Source: Falsigemmobacter faecalis (GTDB lineage: Bacteria > Pseudomonadota > Alphaproteobacteria > Rhodobacterales > Rhodobacteraceae). Taken from it: a stretch of 64,000 nucleotides of DNA. Location of the stretch: NCBI RefSeq assembly GCF_003863335.1, contig NZ_RRAZ01000016.1, forward strand, positions 1,378-65,377, given 5' to 3'. The notes under the pieces were generated by a model. That model did no database searches. It had not been told where the DNA came from and was given only the letters and a program-made list of their open reading frames with translations. Below are positions 1-8,126 of this stretch, one piece after another. Made by a program: the position numbers and the translations under genes. Every line of letters starts with the position of its first letter. The stretch's first letter is position 1.

Positions 1-400
1 GGGTAACCCTTTGCCAAACCGCATCCTGGGTCTCCCCACTCTTCTTCCTATATCCGGTCGCGGCGATGGTGCGATTGCCCAGATCTTTCCACGTTCCCCG
101 GCCAGAGAGGAGGCAATGCACCATACGGGCTTGTGTCCCGTTTTTCATAGGAAGCGCCAGGTTGTTGACTTCCTCAAGCACCCGTTGAATTTCTTGGCTT
201 TTTCCTACTCTGGTATTGCCCGTGACGATCACGCCGCGAGCCTCGAAGGGTTTCCCCAGCTTCGAGCGAAGCCGGTAGTCTTCGATGCACTGGACCACGG
301 CGTCGCGAAGGCGGTCTGCTCGGTCCATCCGGAAATGCGCAGACTTCAATCCCAGGATCTTGGTTTCCTGTTCCGTGGTGAGGGACTGGAGTGTGATCAT
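1..400 (-). CDS. tnsC: TnsC/TniB-like AAA+ ATPase, partial (N-terminal part)
   Basis: The first 133 codons of a gene that runs off the left edge. Residues about 60-69 carry a Walker A P-loop (GNTRVGKS) after a strand ending in VIVT, as in the AAA+ regulators of Tn7-like and Tn5053-like elements. These proteins bind ATP and DNA and link target selection to the transposase. The ATG overlaps the stop codon of the transposase gene by one base (TGATG), so the two are translationally coupled. Walker B and the rest lie outside the window, so TnsC versus TniB cannot be settled from this part alone. The TnsA gene upstream favours a Tn7-like TnsC. Confidence 0.75.
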   Translation of the reverse strand, partial: MITLQSLTTEQETKILGLKSAHFRMDRADRLRDAVVQCIEDYRLRSKLGKPFEARGVIVTGNTRVGKSQEIQRVLEEVNNLALPMKNGTQARMVHCLLSGRGTWKDLGNRTIAATGYRKKSGETQDAVWQRVT

Positions 401-2733
401 CAAATGAAACCCTTTTTCTGGACTGGACGGCTGAGTTTGGTGGAAACCGGCTGATCGCCGGCCAGGGTTTGGGAGGTCGGAGATGCCTTCTTTTTGGAGG
501 GCTTCTTCACCTTCGTGTTGGGTTCAGAAATTTCATCTGGGGCTGCCAATGCAGGAGCAGCGGCGTCCTGCGCTGCAGGCTCCGCGGAAGTGCCTACAAG
601 ATCACCTTCAAGGATCACTTCCGGATCGAGAAGCTCATCCAAGGTCCGGTCGTTGCGGTGTGGGTCATGCACATGCCTGGTGCCCCGGAAGACGTTTTCA
701 CAGTCTTTCTTCACCTTTTCGAGGCTTGCGAAACCAGTGGAACGATTGGCCTCGGCGAATTTGCGCTCCAAAATCCCATTACGTTTACGACGGGCTTCCA
801 TGACGTAATCGTGGTCATATTCGGTCCGACGGGGATCGATTTCCCGCATGTAGATACCAAGGTCACGGAATTCCGGCAGGGTCAGCCCAGCGTAAGCCGT
901 TGTCTGGAGGGCAGCGTTTATAAGTGGTTTATGACCTTGAACCGCGATCGTAACTACTTCGAGATCGTCTGGGTCGAGATAAGCATCCACTTTTGTTCCG
1001 GGAGCCAGGTCGAGCTTTTGAAGCTCATCGCAGTTGTAGCTCAGGTGCTGGAATAAGGTGACCCCCTCATGACTGGCGGAAACATTAAAATGCATGCCCA
1101 GTTGCAACCGACGCCGTGCTGCATCAGGCGGGGGCGTTGCGCCGCGAATTCTTTGAACTTCTTCGAGCATTTGAAGTGGTGTGCGGCCCCCTAGACCAAG
1201 GCCGCGGTGCGGAAGATTTGGATATTCCTCGAGGAAGTAAATGGAGACCAAAGCATAGAGCGACGGCAGGTCCAGAAGCGTATCCGCGACTGCATCATGA
1301 CCCGCTTTATGCGAAGGTGATCTGCCTGTTGATCCTGGCAGAGGGTTAATCAGGCGCGACGTCATCGAGCCAATCACACGCTCGACATTCGGCTTGTCGG
1401 TGGCGGCATAGCTGCGCGCATCCATGGACATGGTGCCCATTCCTAAAAGGGCGTTTTTGACTACAGTGTTGCGAACGCCTGTTCCGCCGTCGGTCATCAC
1501 GCGGCCGACAGCGGCCCCTGGAATAATGGGGCCTGTATATCCATATTGCCGAGCTTCGAGTTCTTTGCTCCGTGTCGCCATCCGCAACACCTGCAGGGTC
1601 GCTTCGGCATTGGGATTTTCTGTAATTGCCCAACCTACAACCAGTTTCGTCGCGACGCAGATCGCGAGCACAATTGCATAACGCTGCTGGGCGGCAGCTG
1701 CCTTTTCTTTCAGTTTTGCCCGTGCTTTTGCGCCTAACTTGGGTGAAACCCCATCGACCACAGCATTTATTAGGACGTCTAACCGGCCCTCGTCGATTTC
1801 GATAAACTCGTTGAACAACAGCGCGCGGATATCAGTGCTGCCCCTCCCAAATTTGTTACGCGCCTCGTGAATGCCATGATGGGCAACAAACAGTTCAGTA
1901 GGAGATACATGTGCTCTGATTATTTGCCTCAGCGTCGCGTGTGCCGGTAAAGACAGCTTTTCAGGAGGGCGGCGAGCAAAGTCTGAATCACCAGACACCC
2001 TCGCGGCGGCAAACTTGTTATAGTCGTCAATTTTGACTTCAAGCTGATCCTTAAGGTTCGCGACTGTAAGTTGCCGGGTATTCAATCCTATTTCTTTTAT
2101 GGTCGAGCATGCGAGTTGATAGACCAGCCAGTGAAGCCGATTGCCTCTGTTCCCTTTCAGATGGTCCAGTGGAACGAATGCTTCGAGCCTATCCTCAATG
2201 TCCATCAAACCGGACAACGCCTCGTAAAGCCTCATCAAAGTGCGCCCCTTCGGCACGGATCTTGGATGCTTCGCTTGTGAGGAAATCGTAGAGCCAAATG
2301 CCGTGAAACCATGCCCAGAATAGCTGTTAACGAAATCTGCTATCCTGTCTCTGACTTCGGGATGTTGAAGGTATCTGATGCTAACCGTTTCTTTGCGGCC
2401 CTGTGTTTGGCGCGCAATCTCATTGTCTTCCTTCCTTACCGCGAGCGCACAGGCATGGTTGAAGGCTGCAATCCGTTGCTGAGTTTTATTCAAGCTTTTT
2501 ACGGTTTCAAAACCGCCCAGCCTTTTGCGGCTTCTGCCTCCAGCGAGATCTAAGCTCGCATTCCCGCTTTTGAGCAGGCTGGTAAAGTCGGCATATGGCA
2601 GGTAATGCGACACGCCCTGAGTATCGAGCAGCTTGTAGCCGCCCTCATAAGTGCCCTGATGGTGATATACGTCTGGGCCGACTACCATCTCGGCTCCAAC
2701 GGGCACGGAGTAAGAAAATGCCTCGCCCATCAT
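400..2733 (-). CDS. tnsB: TnsB-like DDE transposase of a Tn7-like element
   Basis: A 777-residue transposase of the Mu/TnsB/retroviral integrase class, which cuts and joins the 3' ends of the element. The catalytic triad is readable as D314 (in FIEIDEG), D415 (in MTDGG) and E451 (in NVERV). The spacing is 35 residues between the second Asp and the Glu, so the active site looks intact. The frame is open back to 2817, but the start was set at the ATG at 2733. That ATG overlaps the TnsA stop as ATGA, and the 28 residues before it would be read inside tnsA. The C-terminal tail is rich in Ala, Lys and Pro, as expected for the ATPase-contacting end. It overlaps the downstream ATPase gene by one base. 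Confidence 0.85.
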   Translation of the reverse strand: MMGEAFSYSVPVGAEMVVGPDVYHHQGTYEGGYKLLDTQGVSHYLPYADFTSLLKSGNASLDLAGGRSRKRLGGFETVKSLNKTQQRIAAFNHACALAVRKEDNEIARQTQGRKETVSIRYLQHPEVRDRIADFVNSYSGHGFTAFGSTISSQAKHPRSVPKGRTLMRLYEALSGLMDIEDRLEAFVPLDHLKGNRGNRLHWLVYQLACSTIKEIGLNTRQLTVANLKDQLEVKIDDYNKFAAARVSGDSDFARRPPEKLSLPAHATLRQIIRAHVSPTELFVAHHGIHEARNKFGRGSTDIRALLFNEFIEIDEGRLDVLINAVVDGVSPKLGAKARAKLKEKAAAAQQRYAIVLAICVATKLVVGWAITENPNAEATLQVLRMATRSKELEARQYGYTGPIIPGAAVGRVMTDGGTGVRNTVVKNALLGMGTMSMDARSYAATDKPNVERVIGSMTSRLINPLPGSTGRSPSHKAGHDAVADTLLDLPSLYALVSIYFLEEYPNLPHRGLGLGGRTPLQMLEEVQRIRGATPPPDAARRRLQLGMHFNVSASHEGVTLFQHLSYNCDELQKLDLAPGTKVDAYLDPDDLEVVTIAVQGHKPLINAALQTTAYAGLTLPEFRDLGIYMREIDPRRTEYDHDYVMEARRKRNGILERKFAEANRSTGFASLEKVKKDCENVFRGTRHVHDPHRNDRTLDELLDPEVILEGDLVGTSAEPAAQDAAAPALAAPDEISEPNTKVKKPSKKKASPTSQTLAGDQPVSTKLSRPVQKKGFI

Positions 2734-3488
2734 GCTGCCAGCTCCAACCGAGCGTGTTCCCAGAGCAGATGGTCTAGGTTCGCCTTCAGGCTGCCGCGCG
2801 CCACCAAGCGGTAGCAAGATCGGAATATGGCACCCTTTGAGAGATCAATGCGCCCGTAAAGGTCCGTCATTCGGCGAAACAAAGGCGTGGACCGGATTGC
2901 ATCGAGCACCTCAGCATCGATTGCCTCGTCTTCAGCGGTTCTCGAAAAATGGGCAGCGTGCAGCCGGATCAGATTGTCCTTTCGCTGCCGTGAGAACATG
3001 TCTGTATTCACCACGACAAGTGTGTCGGCATATGAGGGCGCCATCAATGCGCGCAGGCTGGCGATCTCCGCTTTGGTTTCCGTTCTGGTGAGGCTCTGCC
3101 CATTCTTGACGTAAAAAATACGTCTATGACCGTTACGATAGGTGGCTAAGAGGTCTGGGAAGTGAAAGTTAGGTTTAGGCCCTTTCGAGGGGAGCTCTAT
3201 AGGCTTGGCCTGAAACACCAGATCATAGAGGTCTGGCCTCAACAGCAGCATATGAGCACACGCCAGCTCCCCACCGCTTTCGCATGCGCCGATCCTAGGC
3301 TGCCAGTTGTCCGCAGCCGTCCGATAGAGAAACTGCATCCGCTGCGAAACTGCACTACGCCCCGTAGGCTCACGATAGCCGGCGAACGGCAGGATATCTC
3401 TTAGCGGACCTAATTTTGGTTTTTCGATCTGCGGCAACTTCGGCTTTGCGTGATCCCAGCTTTCGCGCTGGTAATACTCGTCTGACAT
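2730..3488 (-). CDS. tnsA: TnsA-like transposon endonuclease
   Basis: A 252-residue restriction-like nuclease of the TnsA type. In Tn7 this subunit cuts the 5' ends so that the element moves by cut-and-paste. The expected PD-(D/E)xK elements are visible: an acidic ESGGE segment near residue 70, D112 in FPDLL and K128 in YVKNG. The position two before the Lys is Tyr126 rather than Glu or Gln. A GTG at 3497 is possible, but the ATG at 3488 has an AAGG about nine bases upstream and is preferred. The stop overlaps the tnsB start. Because tnsA normally lies next to one end of the element, the transposon body should extend left of this window and its end should lie just right of 3.5 kb. Confidence 0.8.
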   Translation of the reverse strand: MSDEYYQRESWDHAKPKLPQIEKPKLGPLRDILPFAGYREPTGRSAVSQRMQFLYRTAADNWQPRIGACESGGELACAHMLLLRPDLYDLVFQAKPIELPSKGPKPNFHFPDLLATYRNGHRRIFYVKNGQSLTRTETKAEIASLRALMAPSYADTLVVVNTDMFSRQRKDNLIRLHAAHFSRTAEDEAIDAEVLDAIRSTPLFRRMTDLYGRIDLSKGAIFRSCYRLVARGSLKANLDHLLWEHARLELAA

Positions 3489-3990
3489 GTCTCTCACCCT
3501 TGGCGGGACACCCAGCCCGCCATTGTCTCACGATCGGTCGGCTTGGGCTGCGATATGCATGACTGCTTAGTCCCCCGGAGAGGTTCATTTGTTTGCAGAT
3601 GCATAGGGCAAGCCGCGCCCACCACTTATCGCCCGCCGGTGTGGCGTGCGGCTCTTTCAGAATTCAGCCATATCGTGGCTGTCAGATAAGGAAGCTTGAA
3701 AGGGGTGTGACTATAGAGGGTGACTCATAAATTTGAGTCAAGTCATTGTTATAGCTAGAATTTTGTAAATATCTTCTCGTGCGGTTTTCGGCGTTTTCCA
3801 AAGGCGCAACGAGCTTGTCTCAAGGATTTTCCAATTCATATCGAGAGGAAAGCCCAGCGATCATCAGGGCGGCCGTGTCATCTTTACCTCCGTGTTCCAT
3901 GCATCCCGCTTGAGAACATAAGGCCATATTTTCCGGCGCCCAAGTCACCGGGGAAGATAAAGATGTGTATAAACAGATAGGGTTAAAACA
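3489..3990. other. Non-coding stretch upstream of tnsA, expected to hold a transposon end
   Basis: About 500 bases with no convincing gene. The AT content rises between 3700 and 3800, and an inverted repeat sits at 3721-3740. In Tn7-like elements the terminal TnsB-binding repeats lie in this position relative to tnsA. No clear set of repeated binding sites or a TGT...ACA terminus could be picked out by eye, so the end is not placed. Confidence 0.4.
3721..3740. promoter_or_regulatory. Inverted repeat TGACTCA-N6-TGAGTCA, possible operator
   Basis: A perfect 7-base inverted repeat with a 6-base AT-only centre, lying between the divergently placed regions upstream of tnsA and downstream of the zinc-ribbon gene. 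It is followed at once by another GTCA-containing half. The size and symmetry fit a dimeric repressor site. The regulator is unknown, and the zinc-ribbon/HTH protein encoded at 3991-4557 is one candidate. Confidence 0.4.
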
Positions 3991-4557
3991 TCATCGCTTG
4001 ATGAAGCCACGCCGGACCTGGTCCAACCAATAGCGATGCTCAGCCGAGAAAAGTGCAAGGTGCGTTGGCTGCATAGGCTCGTGCATGCAAATTGCCCGTT
4101 CCAGAAGCCCTTCGCCGGCAGGCGCGAAATCCTGCAGTATTAACTTTTTCACGCGATAGGCGGTTGGCTGCGGGAGCTTATATTTTGCCGCGATCCGCTT
4201 TGGAGAGGGGTAGCGCCGGTCGCTTCCGAGGGCAAATTCCCGAATCACGTCCTCCGCGACGAGGAACCAGAGCGAGAAGCTAAGCTTGGTGCGGTGCAGG
4301 AACGTGCCGTTGGTGACCGAAAACTGCTTGCGGCATCTATGGCACTGGAACAGACTTCCGCGTTCCAGTTGCCCGATTGAGGTTTGAGCACATTCTGGGC
4401 AGCATATGCTGGTCGGCCACCTCGTCTCCTGAAGCCGTTGCCTTAGATCATCCTCTCCTAGGGCTTTGAGATAGCCTGGCTCGGGCAACCTTTCCCAAAT
4501 CAGCAGCCAGCGAAACTGACCGTCATGGTCATCGTCGAAAAATGGCAGTCGGTTCAT
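3991..4557 (-). CDS. Stand-alone IS1595-type zinc-ribbon and HTH protein
   Basis: A 188-residue protein. Cysteines 53, 56, 72 and 75 (CPEC...CHRC) form a zinc ribbon, followed by an FSVTNGT motif typical of the N-terminal domain of IS1595-family transposases. A helix-turn-helix lies at about 118-137 (KRIAAKYKLPQPTAYRVKK). The DDE nuclease domain that normally follows is absent, and the C-terminal 45 residues are not recognised. It lies on the same strand as tnsABC, about 500 bases upstream. It may be a truncated transposase, or a DNA-binding accessory or regulator of the adjacent Tn7-like operon. The intact frame and an ordinary length with a defined tail argue mildly against simple decay. 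Confidence 0.6.
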   Translation of the reverse strand: MNRLPFFDDDHDGQFRWLLIWERLPEPGYLKALGEDDLRQRLQETRWPTSICCPECAQTSIGQLERGSLFQCHRCRKQFSVTNGTFLHRTKLSFSLWFLVAEDVIREFALGSDRRYPSPKRIAAKYKLPQPTAYRVKKLILQDFAPAGEGLLERAICMHEPMQPTHLALFSAEHRYWLDQVRRGFIKR

Positions 4558-4904
4558 ATTACTTATTCAATTGATTTTTCGAGAGCATCCGTGTGTGGGA
4601 GGCAGATGGTCAATCCCATCGCAGCAGTAAACATTAAAAGTCCCCAAGAGCTGAACTTCTTTGGACGCTTACATTTTGCTGTCCTTGGCGTGCATCGCGA
4701 CTTCAACTCTAGCCCTTGGCTACGAGGACAGGTTCGCTGAATGCAACATGTCTTTCGCAGCTGCCAGTGTTCGCCAGGTAAATCGATCTGAGTGCCCAGA
4801 AGGGTTGGCCGGCACTGCATTCCTCGCCGATCGACGGCTCGACGACATTAGACCCGCTGTCTCACAAACATGAATCCGCCGCACGGAGGGATCGTGCAAC
4901 AAAG
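4558..4904. other. Intergenic stretch with nothing recognised
   Basis: About 350 bases between the zinc-ribbon gene and an IS3 scrap. Short open frames exist on both strands, but none has a plausible start, a known motif or a conserved-looking composition. Confidence 0.4.
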
Positions 4905-5115
4905 CCCCTGCGGGCCTACGCAAGCGTCTCGGAAGCGAGCGTCGGAATTGGCAGGTATCTGAACTTCTACAATAGCCGTCGCCCGCATTCGTCCCTTGAC
5001 GGCAAAACCCCAAATCAGGCCTATTTCAACCTGCCAATGCCCGAAGCGGCAGCGGCATAACCGAGGCGGAAAACCACTTAAAAAACGTCCTGAACCTGTT
5101 CAGAGCAACCGAACC
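4905..5115 (+). pseudogene. IS3-family transposase (OrfB) 3' remnant with right end
   Basis: From 4908 to the stop at 5058-5060 the plus strand reads the last 50 residues of an IS3-family OrfB. It contains the hallmark FYNSRRPHSSL followed by DGKTPNQAYF, the C-terminal end of the integrase domain. Everything upstream is missing. The bases after the stop (to about 5115), with TGTTCAGAGCAAC, resemble the right end of such elements. It is a dead fragment marking past rearrangement next to the Tn7-like operon. Confidence 0.8.
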
Positions 5116-5212
5116 ACCCCGGCTTCCCTTGGCTTATGGTATTGATACGACAGCGTGACCACATGGTAGCATGGTCCCGTGCCCTCGCATCACTTGCATT
5201 GGAGGCATTCCC

Positions 5213-5479
5213 ATGCCGACACAAAACTGGCGGTCAGAGCCCCGAGAGATCAACCTGTGCCGCGACAGTAAAGGGCAGATTGTGAGCATTCCCGCTGACC
5301 TCGAACTTCCGGGAGATCGGGTGAGGATCCGACGGGAGGGGCATCGCCTCATTATCGAGCCGCTGCCGAGGCGCAAGAGCCTGTTTGCTGTGCTCGCAAC
5401 GATTCAACCACTCGGTCCGGAGGATGAGTTCCCGGATGTGGATCGGGCACTTCAGCCGTCGAAGGCCGTCGAAATTTGA
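5213..5479 (+). CDS. VapB/AbrB-like antitoxin without a visible toxin partner
   Basis: An 88-residue protein with a SpoVT/AbrB-like N-terminal fold (strand-loop pattern GQIVSIPADLELPGDRVRIRR) and an acidic C-terminal tail. That tail (EDEFPDVDRALQ) matches the toxin-wrapping tails of VapB antitoxins. The ATG at 5213 is chosen because GGAGG lies eight bases upstream; the frame opens earlier at 5171. VapB is normally followed immediately by a PIN-domain VapC. Here only 124 bases remain before arsR and they hold no PIN frame, so this is an orphan antitoxin. Confidence 0.65.
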   Translation: MPTQNWRSEPREINLCRDSKGQIVSIPADLELPGDRVRIRREGHRLIIEPLPRRKSLFAVLATIQPLGPEDEFPDVDRALQPSKAVEI

Positions 5480-5570
5480 GACAGCTGCTCCGGGCAAAGA
5501 CAGTCGGGCGGCTGCCGCTCTCCCGTCTTTCAGATTAAGCTTTAGACTTGCATCCAATTCCTGTTTATTC

Positions 5571-5588
5571 ATAGATCTCAAGATCTAT
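5571..5588. promoter_or_regulatory. Probable ArsR operator, ATAGATCT-N2-AGATCTAT
   Basis: A perfect 8-base inverted repeat with a 2-base centre, 15 bases before the arsR start codon. Dimeric ArsR repressors bind such short-spaced palindromes overlapping the promoter of their own operon. A TTGCAT/TATTCA pair just upstream could be the promoter it covers. Confidence 0.65.
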
Positions 5589-5603
5589 TGAGGGATTGAT
5601 TCG

Positions 5604-5954
5604 ATGGAAGAAGAACGTGCACTCGCCGCTTTTGCGGCGCTATCGCAGGAAACGCGGCTCCGCATTGTTCGGCTGCTGATACAGGCCGGACCAGAGGGCA
5701 TGGTGGCCGGCTCCATCGGCGAGGCCATTGGGGCCACCACCTCGCGCCTGTCCTTCCACCTGACACATCTGGAGCATGCTGGCCTGATACGGTCACGACG
5801 CGATGGGCGCTTCATCATCTATACCGCGGTCTATTCTGCCTTTGCCGGGCTGATCGGGTTCTTGATGCGCGACTGCTGCCAAGGTCACCCCGAGATTTGC
5901 GCACCTGCCGTTGCGGCATTGGATTGCGCCTGCGAACCCACTGAGAAGGCATGA
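5604..5954 (+). CDS. arsR: ArsR-family arsenite-responsive repressor
   Basis: A 116-residue winged-helix protein that represses the arsenic operon and leaves DNA when trivalent arsenic binds. The helix-turn-helix core runs about 25-75 (LSQETRLRIVRLL ... TSRLSFHLTHLEHAGLI), followed by the wing RRDGRFIIY. Cysteines 91 and 92 (DCC), with C99, C108 and C110 in the C-terminal tail, form a plausible arsenite site, as in ArsR proteins whose ligands are C-terminal. Its stop overlaps the arsC start as ATGA. A perfect palindrome lies just upstream. Confidence 0.9.
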   Translation: MEEERALAAFAALSQETRLRIVRLLIQAGPEGMVAGSIGEAIGATTSRLSFHLTHLEHAGLIRSRRDGRFIIYTAVYSAFAGLIGFLMRDCCQGHPEICAPAVAALDCACEPTEKA

Positions 5955-6382
5955 CCATGGACATCGTGATCTATCACAACCCAGCCTGCGGGACGTCTCG
6001 CAATACACTGGCGATGATCCGCAATGCAGATATCGAGCCGCATGTGGTCGAGTATCTGAAAACGCCGCCAACCCGTGATCTGCTCATCCAACTCATCGGG
6101 CGGATGGGGGTCGCGCCGCGTGCGCTTCTGCGCGAAAAGGGCACACCTTATGCCGAGCTGGGCCTTGATGATCCTGCGCTGCCTGATGAAGCGCTTATCG
6201 ATGCGATGATGAAGCATCCGATCCTCATCAACCGGCCCATCGTCGTCAGTCCTAAGGGGGTCCGGCTTTGCCGTCCCTCCGAGGCCGTGCTGGATTTGCT
6301 CCCCGCGCAACAGGGCGCCTTCAGCAAGGAAGACGGCGAGCGGGTTGTGGACGAAGACGGCAATCCCGTGCGGTGCGCATGA
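5951..6382 (+). CDS. arsC: Glutaredoxin-coupled arsenate reductase
   Basis: A 143-residue protein that reduces arsenate to arsenite in the cytoplasm, using glutathione and glutaredoxin. The catalytic cysteine sits in the N-terminal [11 protein letters not shown] motif (C13). Downstream the arginine-containing [12 protein letters not shown] segment matches the oxyanion-binding part of the family. Length is normal for the plasmid R773 type. The ATG at 5951 overlaps the arsR stop, and the arsC stop overlaps the ACR3 start, so the operon is translationally coupled. An internal ATG at 5957 is a possible alternative start. Confidence 0.93.
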   Translation: MTMDIVIYHNPACGTSRNTLAMIRNADIEPHVVEYLKTPPTRDLLIQLIGRMGVAPRALLREKGTPYAELGLDDPALPDEALIDAMMKHPILINRPIVVSPKGVRLCRPSEAVLDLLPAQQGAFSKEDGERVVDEDGNPVRCA

Positions 6383-7440
6383 TGCAGCGCCTATCTTTTC
6401 TTGATCGCTATCTGACGCTGTGGATCTTCGCCGCCATGGCGCTCGGCATCCTGCTGGGCACCCTGTTCACCGGACTGCCAGAGGCGCTGAACGCGATGTC
6501 GGTCGGCTCTACCAATGTCCCCATCGCGATCGGCCTGATCCTGATGATGTATCCGCCACTGGCAAAGGTTCGGTATGAGGCGCTGCCACAGGTGTTCACC
6601 GACAAGCGTGTGCTGCTGCTGTCGCTGGTGCAAAACTGGATCATCGGGCCGGTGCTGATGTTTGTGTTGGCGGTAATCTTCCTGCGCGATCACCCGGAAT
6701 ACATGACCGGCCTGATCCTGATCGGCCTTGCCCGCTGCATTGCGATGGTGCTGGTTTGGAACCAGCTCGCGCGCGGCGACAATCAATATGTTGCGGGGCT
6801 GGTGGCTTTTAACTCGATTTTCCAGATCCTGTTCTTTTCGACCTATGCGTGGCTGTTCCTGACCGTGCTGCCGCCCCTGTTCGGTCTGCAGGCCAGTGTG
6901 ATTGACGTGGGCTTCTGGACGGTGACCGAGGCTGTTCTGATCTATCTCGGGCTGCCCTTCCTTGCCGGCTACCTGACGCGCCGTGTCCTGATCGCCCGCA
7001 AAGGCGAGGTCTGGTATCAAGGCATCTTCCTGCCGAAAATCAGCCCGCTGACGCTGATGGCGCTGCTGTTTACCATCGTGGCCATGTTCAGCCTTAAGGG
7101 CGGTGACGTGGTGCGCCTGCCGCTGGATGCCCTGCGGATTGCGGTGCCGCTGGTGGTCTACTTCATCGTCCAGTTCATCGTGAGCTTCATGATGGGCCGC
7201 TGGATCGCGAGGGATTACCCGCGCACCACGGCGATCGCCTTTACGGCGGCGGGCAACAACTTCGAGCTGGCGATTGCTGTTGCCATCGCGGCCTATGGCC
7301 TCGCATCGCCCGTAGCCTTCGCCGCCGTCATCGGCCCTCTGGTCGAGGTTCCGGTTCTTATCCTGCTCGTCAGTGTAGCCCTGCGACTTGGCCGCCGCTG
7401 GTTCCCTTGCGATGCCGCGCTCAAAGAGGTTCGCACATGA
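6379..7440 (+). CDS. acr3: ACR3-family arsenite efflux permease
   Basis: A 353-residue inner-membrane permease with about ten hydrophobic segments, which exports arsenite using the proton gradient. The family's conserved cysteine is seen at residue 120 ([11 protein letters not shown]), and the conserved acidic residue lies in the [13 protein letters not shown] segment near the end. It is ACR3 rather than ArsB in length and motif. The frame opens at 6268, but the ATG at 6379 overlaps the arsC stop (ATGA). The stop overlaps the arsH start. Confidence 0.93.
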   Translation: MMQRLSFLDRYLTLWIFAAMALGILLGTLFTGLPEALNAMSVGSTNVPIAIGLILMMYPPLAKVRYEALPQVFTDKRVLLLSLVQNWIIGPVLMFVLAVIFLRDHPEYMTGLILIGLARCIAMVLVWNQLARGDNQYVAGLVAFNSIFQILFFSTYAWLFLTVLPPLFGLQASVIDVGFWTVTEAVLIYLGLPFLAGYLTRRVLIARKGEVWYQGIFLPKISPLTLMALLFTIVAMFSLKGGDVVRLPLDALRIAVPLVVYFIVQFIVSFMMGRWIARDYPRTTAIAFTAAGNNFELAIAVAIAAYGLASPVAFAAVIGPLVEVPVLILLVSVALRLGRRWFPCDAALKEVRT

Positions 7441-8126
7441 TCCCCGACCTTCCGAACCTCTCGCCCGAGGCGGTTCAACTGCCTCAGATCGATGGGCCGG
7501 CCCCTCGCATCCTTTTGCTTTACGGCTCGCTGCGCGAACGCTCCTACAGCCGCTTCGCCACGCTGGAGGCCGAGCGCCTTCTTCGCCACTTCGGCTGCGA
7601 CACGCGAGTGTTTCATGCAGGCGGCCTGCCACTGCCGGACGATACCGAGGCCTCTCACCCCAAGGTGCAGGAACTGCGCAATCTGTGCCTGTGGTCCGAA
7701 GGGCAGGTCTGGACCAGCCCCGAGCGTCATGGCGCCATGACGGGCGTGATGAAGTCGCAGATCGACTGGATCCCGCTGTCGATGAGCGCCATTCGACCCA
7801 CGCAGGGGAGGACGCTGGCCCTTATGCAGGTCTCGGGCGGCTCGCAAAGCTTCAATGCCGTGAACCAGATGCGCATCCTTGGGCGCTGGATGCGGATGCT
7901 GACGATCCCGAACCAGTCCTCGGTCGCTAAGGCGTATCAGGAGTTCGATGAGGACGGGCGCATGAAGCCGTCGCCCTATTACGACCGGATCGTGGATGTG
8001 ATGGAGGAGCTGGTGCGCTTTACCCTTCTGACGCGGGATCGACCCGATCTGACCGACCGTTACAGCGAGCGGAAGGAAGCCGCCGAGAAGTTACAGGAGC
8101 GCCTTAACCTGAAAGATGCGATCTGA
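7437..8126 (+). CDS. arsH: ArsH NADPH-dependent FMN oxidoreductase
   Basis: A 229-residue flavodoxin-like protein. ArsH enzymes oxidise trivalent organoarsenicals to the less toxic pentavalent forms using FMN. The flavin phosphate loop [12 protein letters not shown] is present at about 23-34, and the long conserved block [12 protein letters not shown]...[18 protein letters not shown] is characteristic. Start and stop overlap the neighbouring arsenic genes by 4 and 1 bases, which places it firmly in the operon. Confidence 0.93.
   Translation: MIPDLPNLSPEAVQLPQIDGPAPRILLLYGSLRERSYSRFATLEAERLLRHFGCDTRVFHAGGLPLPDDTEASHPKVQELRNLCLWSEGQVWTSPERHGAMTGVMKSQIDWIPLSMSAIRPTQGRTLALMQVSGGSQSFNAVNQMRILGRWMRMLTIPNQSSVAKAYQEFDEDGRMKPSPYYDRIVDVMEELVRFTLLTRDRPDLTDRYSERKEAAEKLQERLNLKDAI

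Noticed and set aside
11-454. A 147-codon plus-strand frame at the left edge.
   Set aside because: It is the antisense shadow of the TnsC-like gene, whose P-loop is clear on the minus strand.
1580-1660. TnsB seemed to lack its first catalytic Asp because the AICVATKLVVGW strand has Cys where many relatives have Asp.
   Set aside because: That strand is structural. The true first catalytic Asp is in FIEIDEG, and the D-D-E triad with 35-residue spacing is complete.
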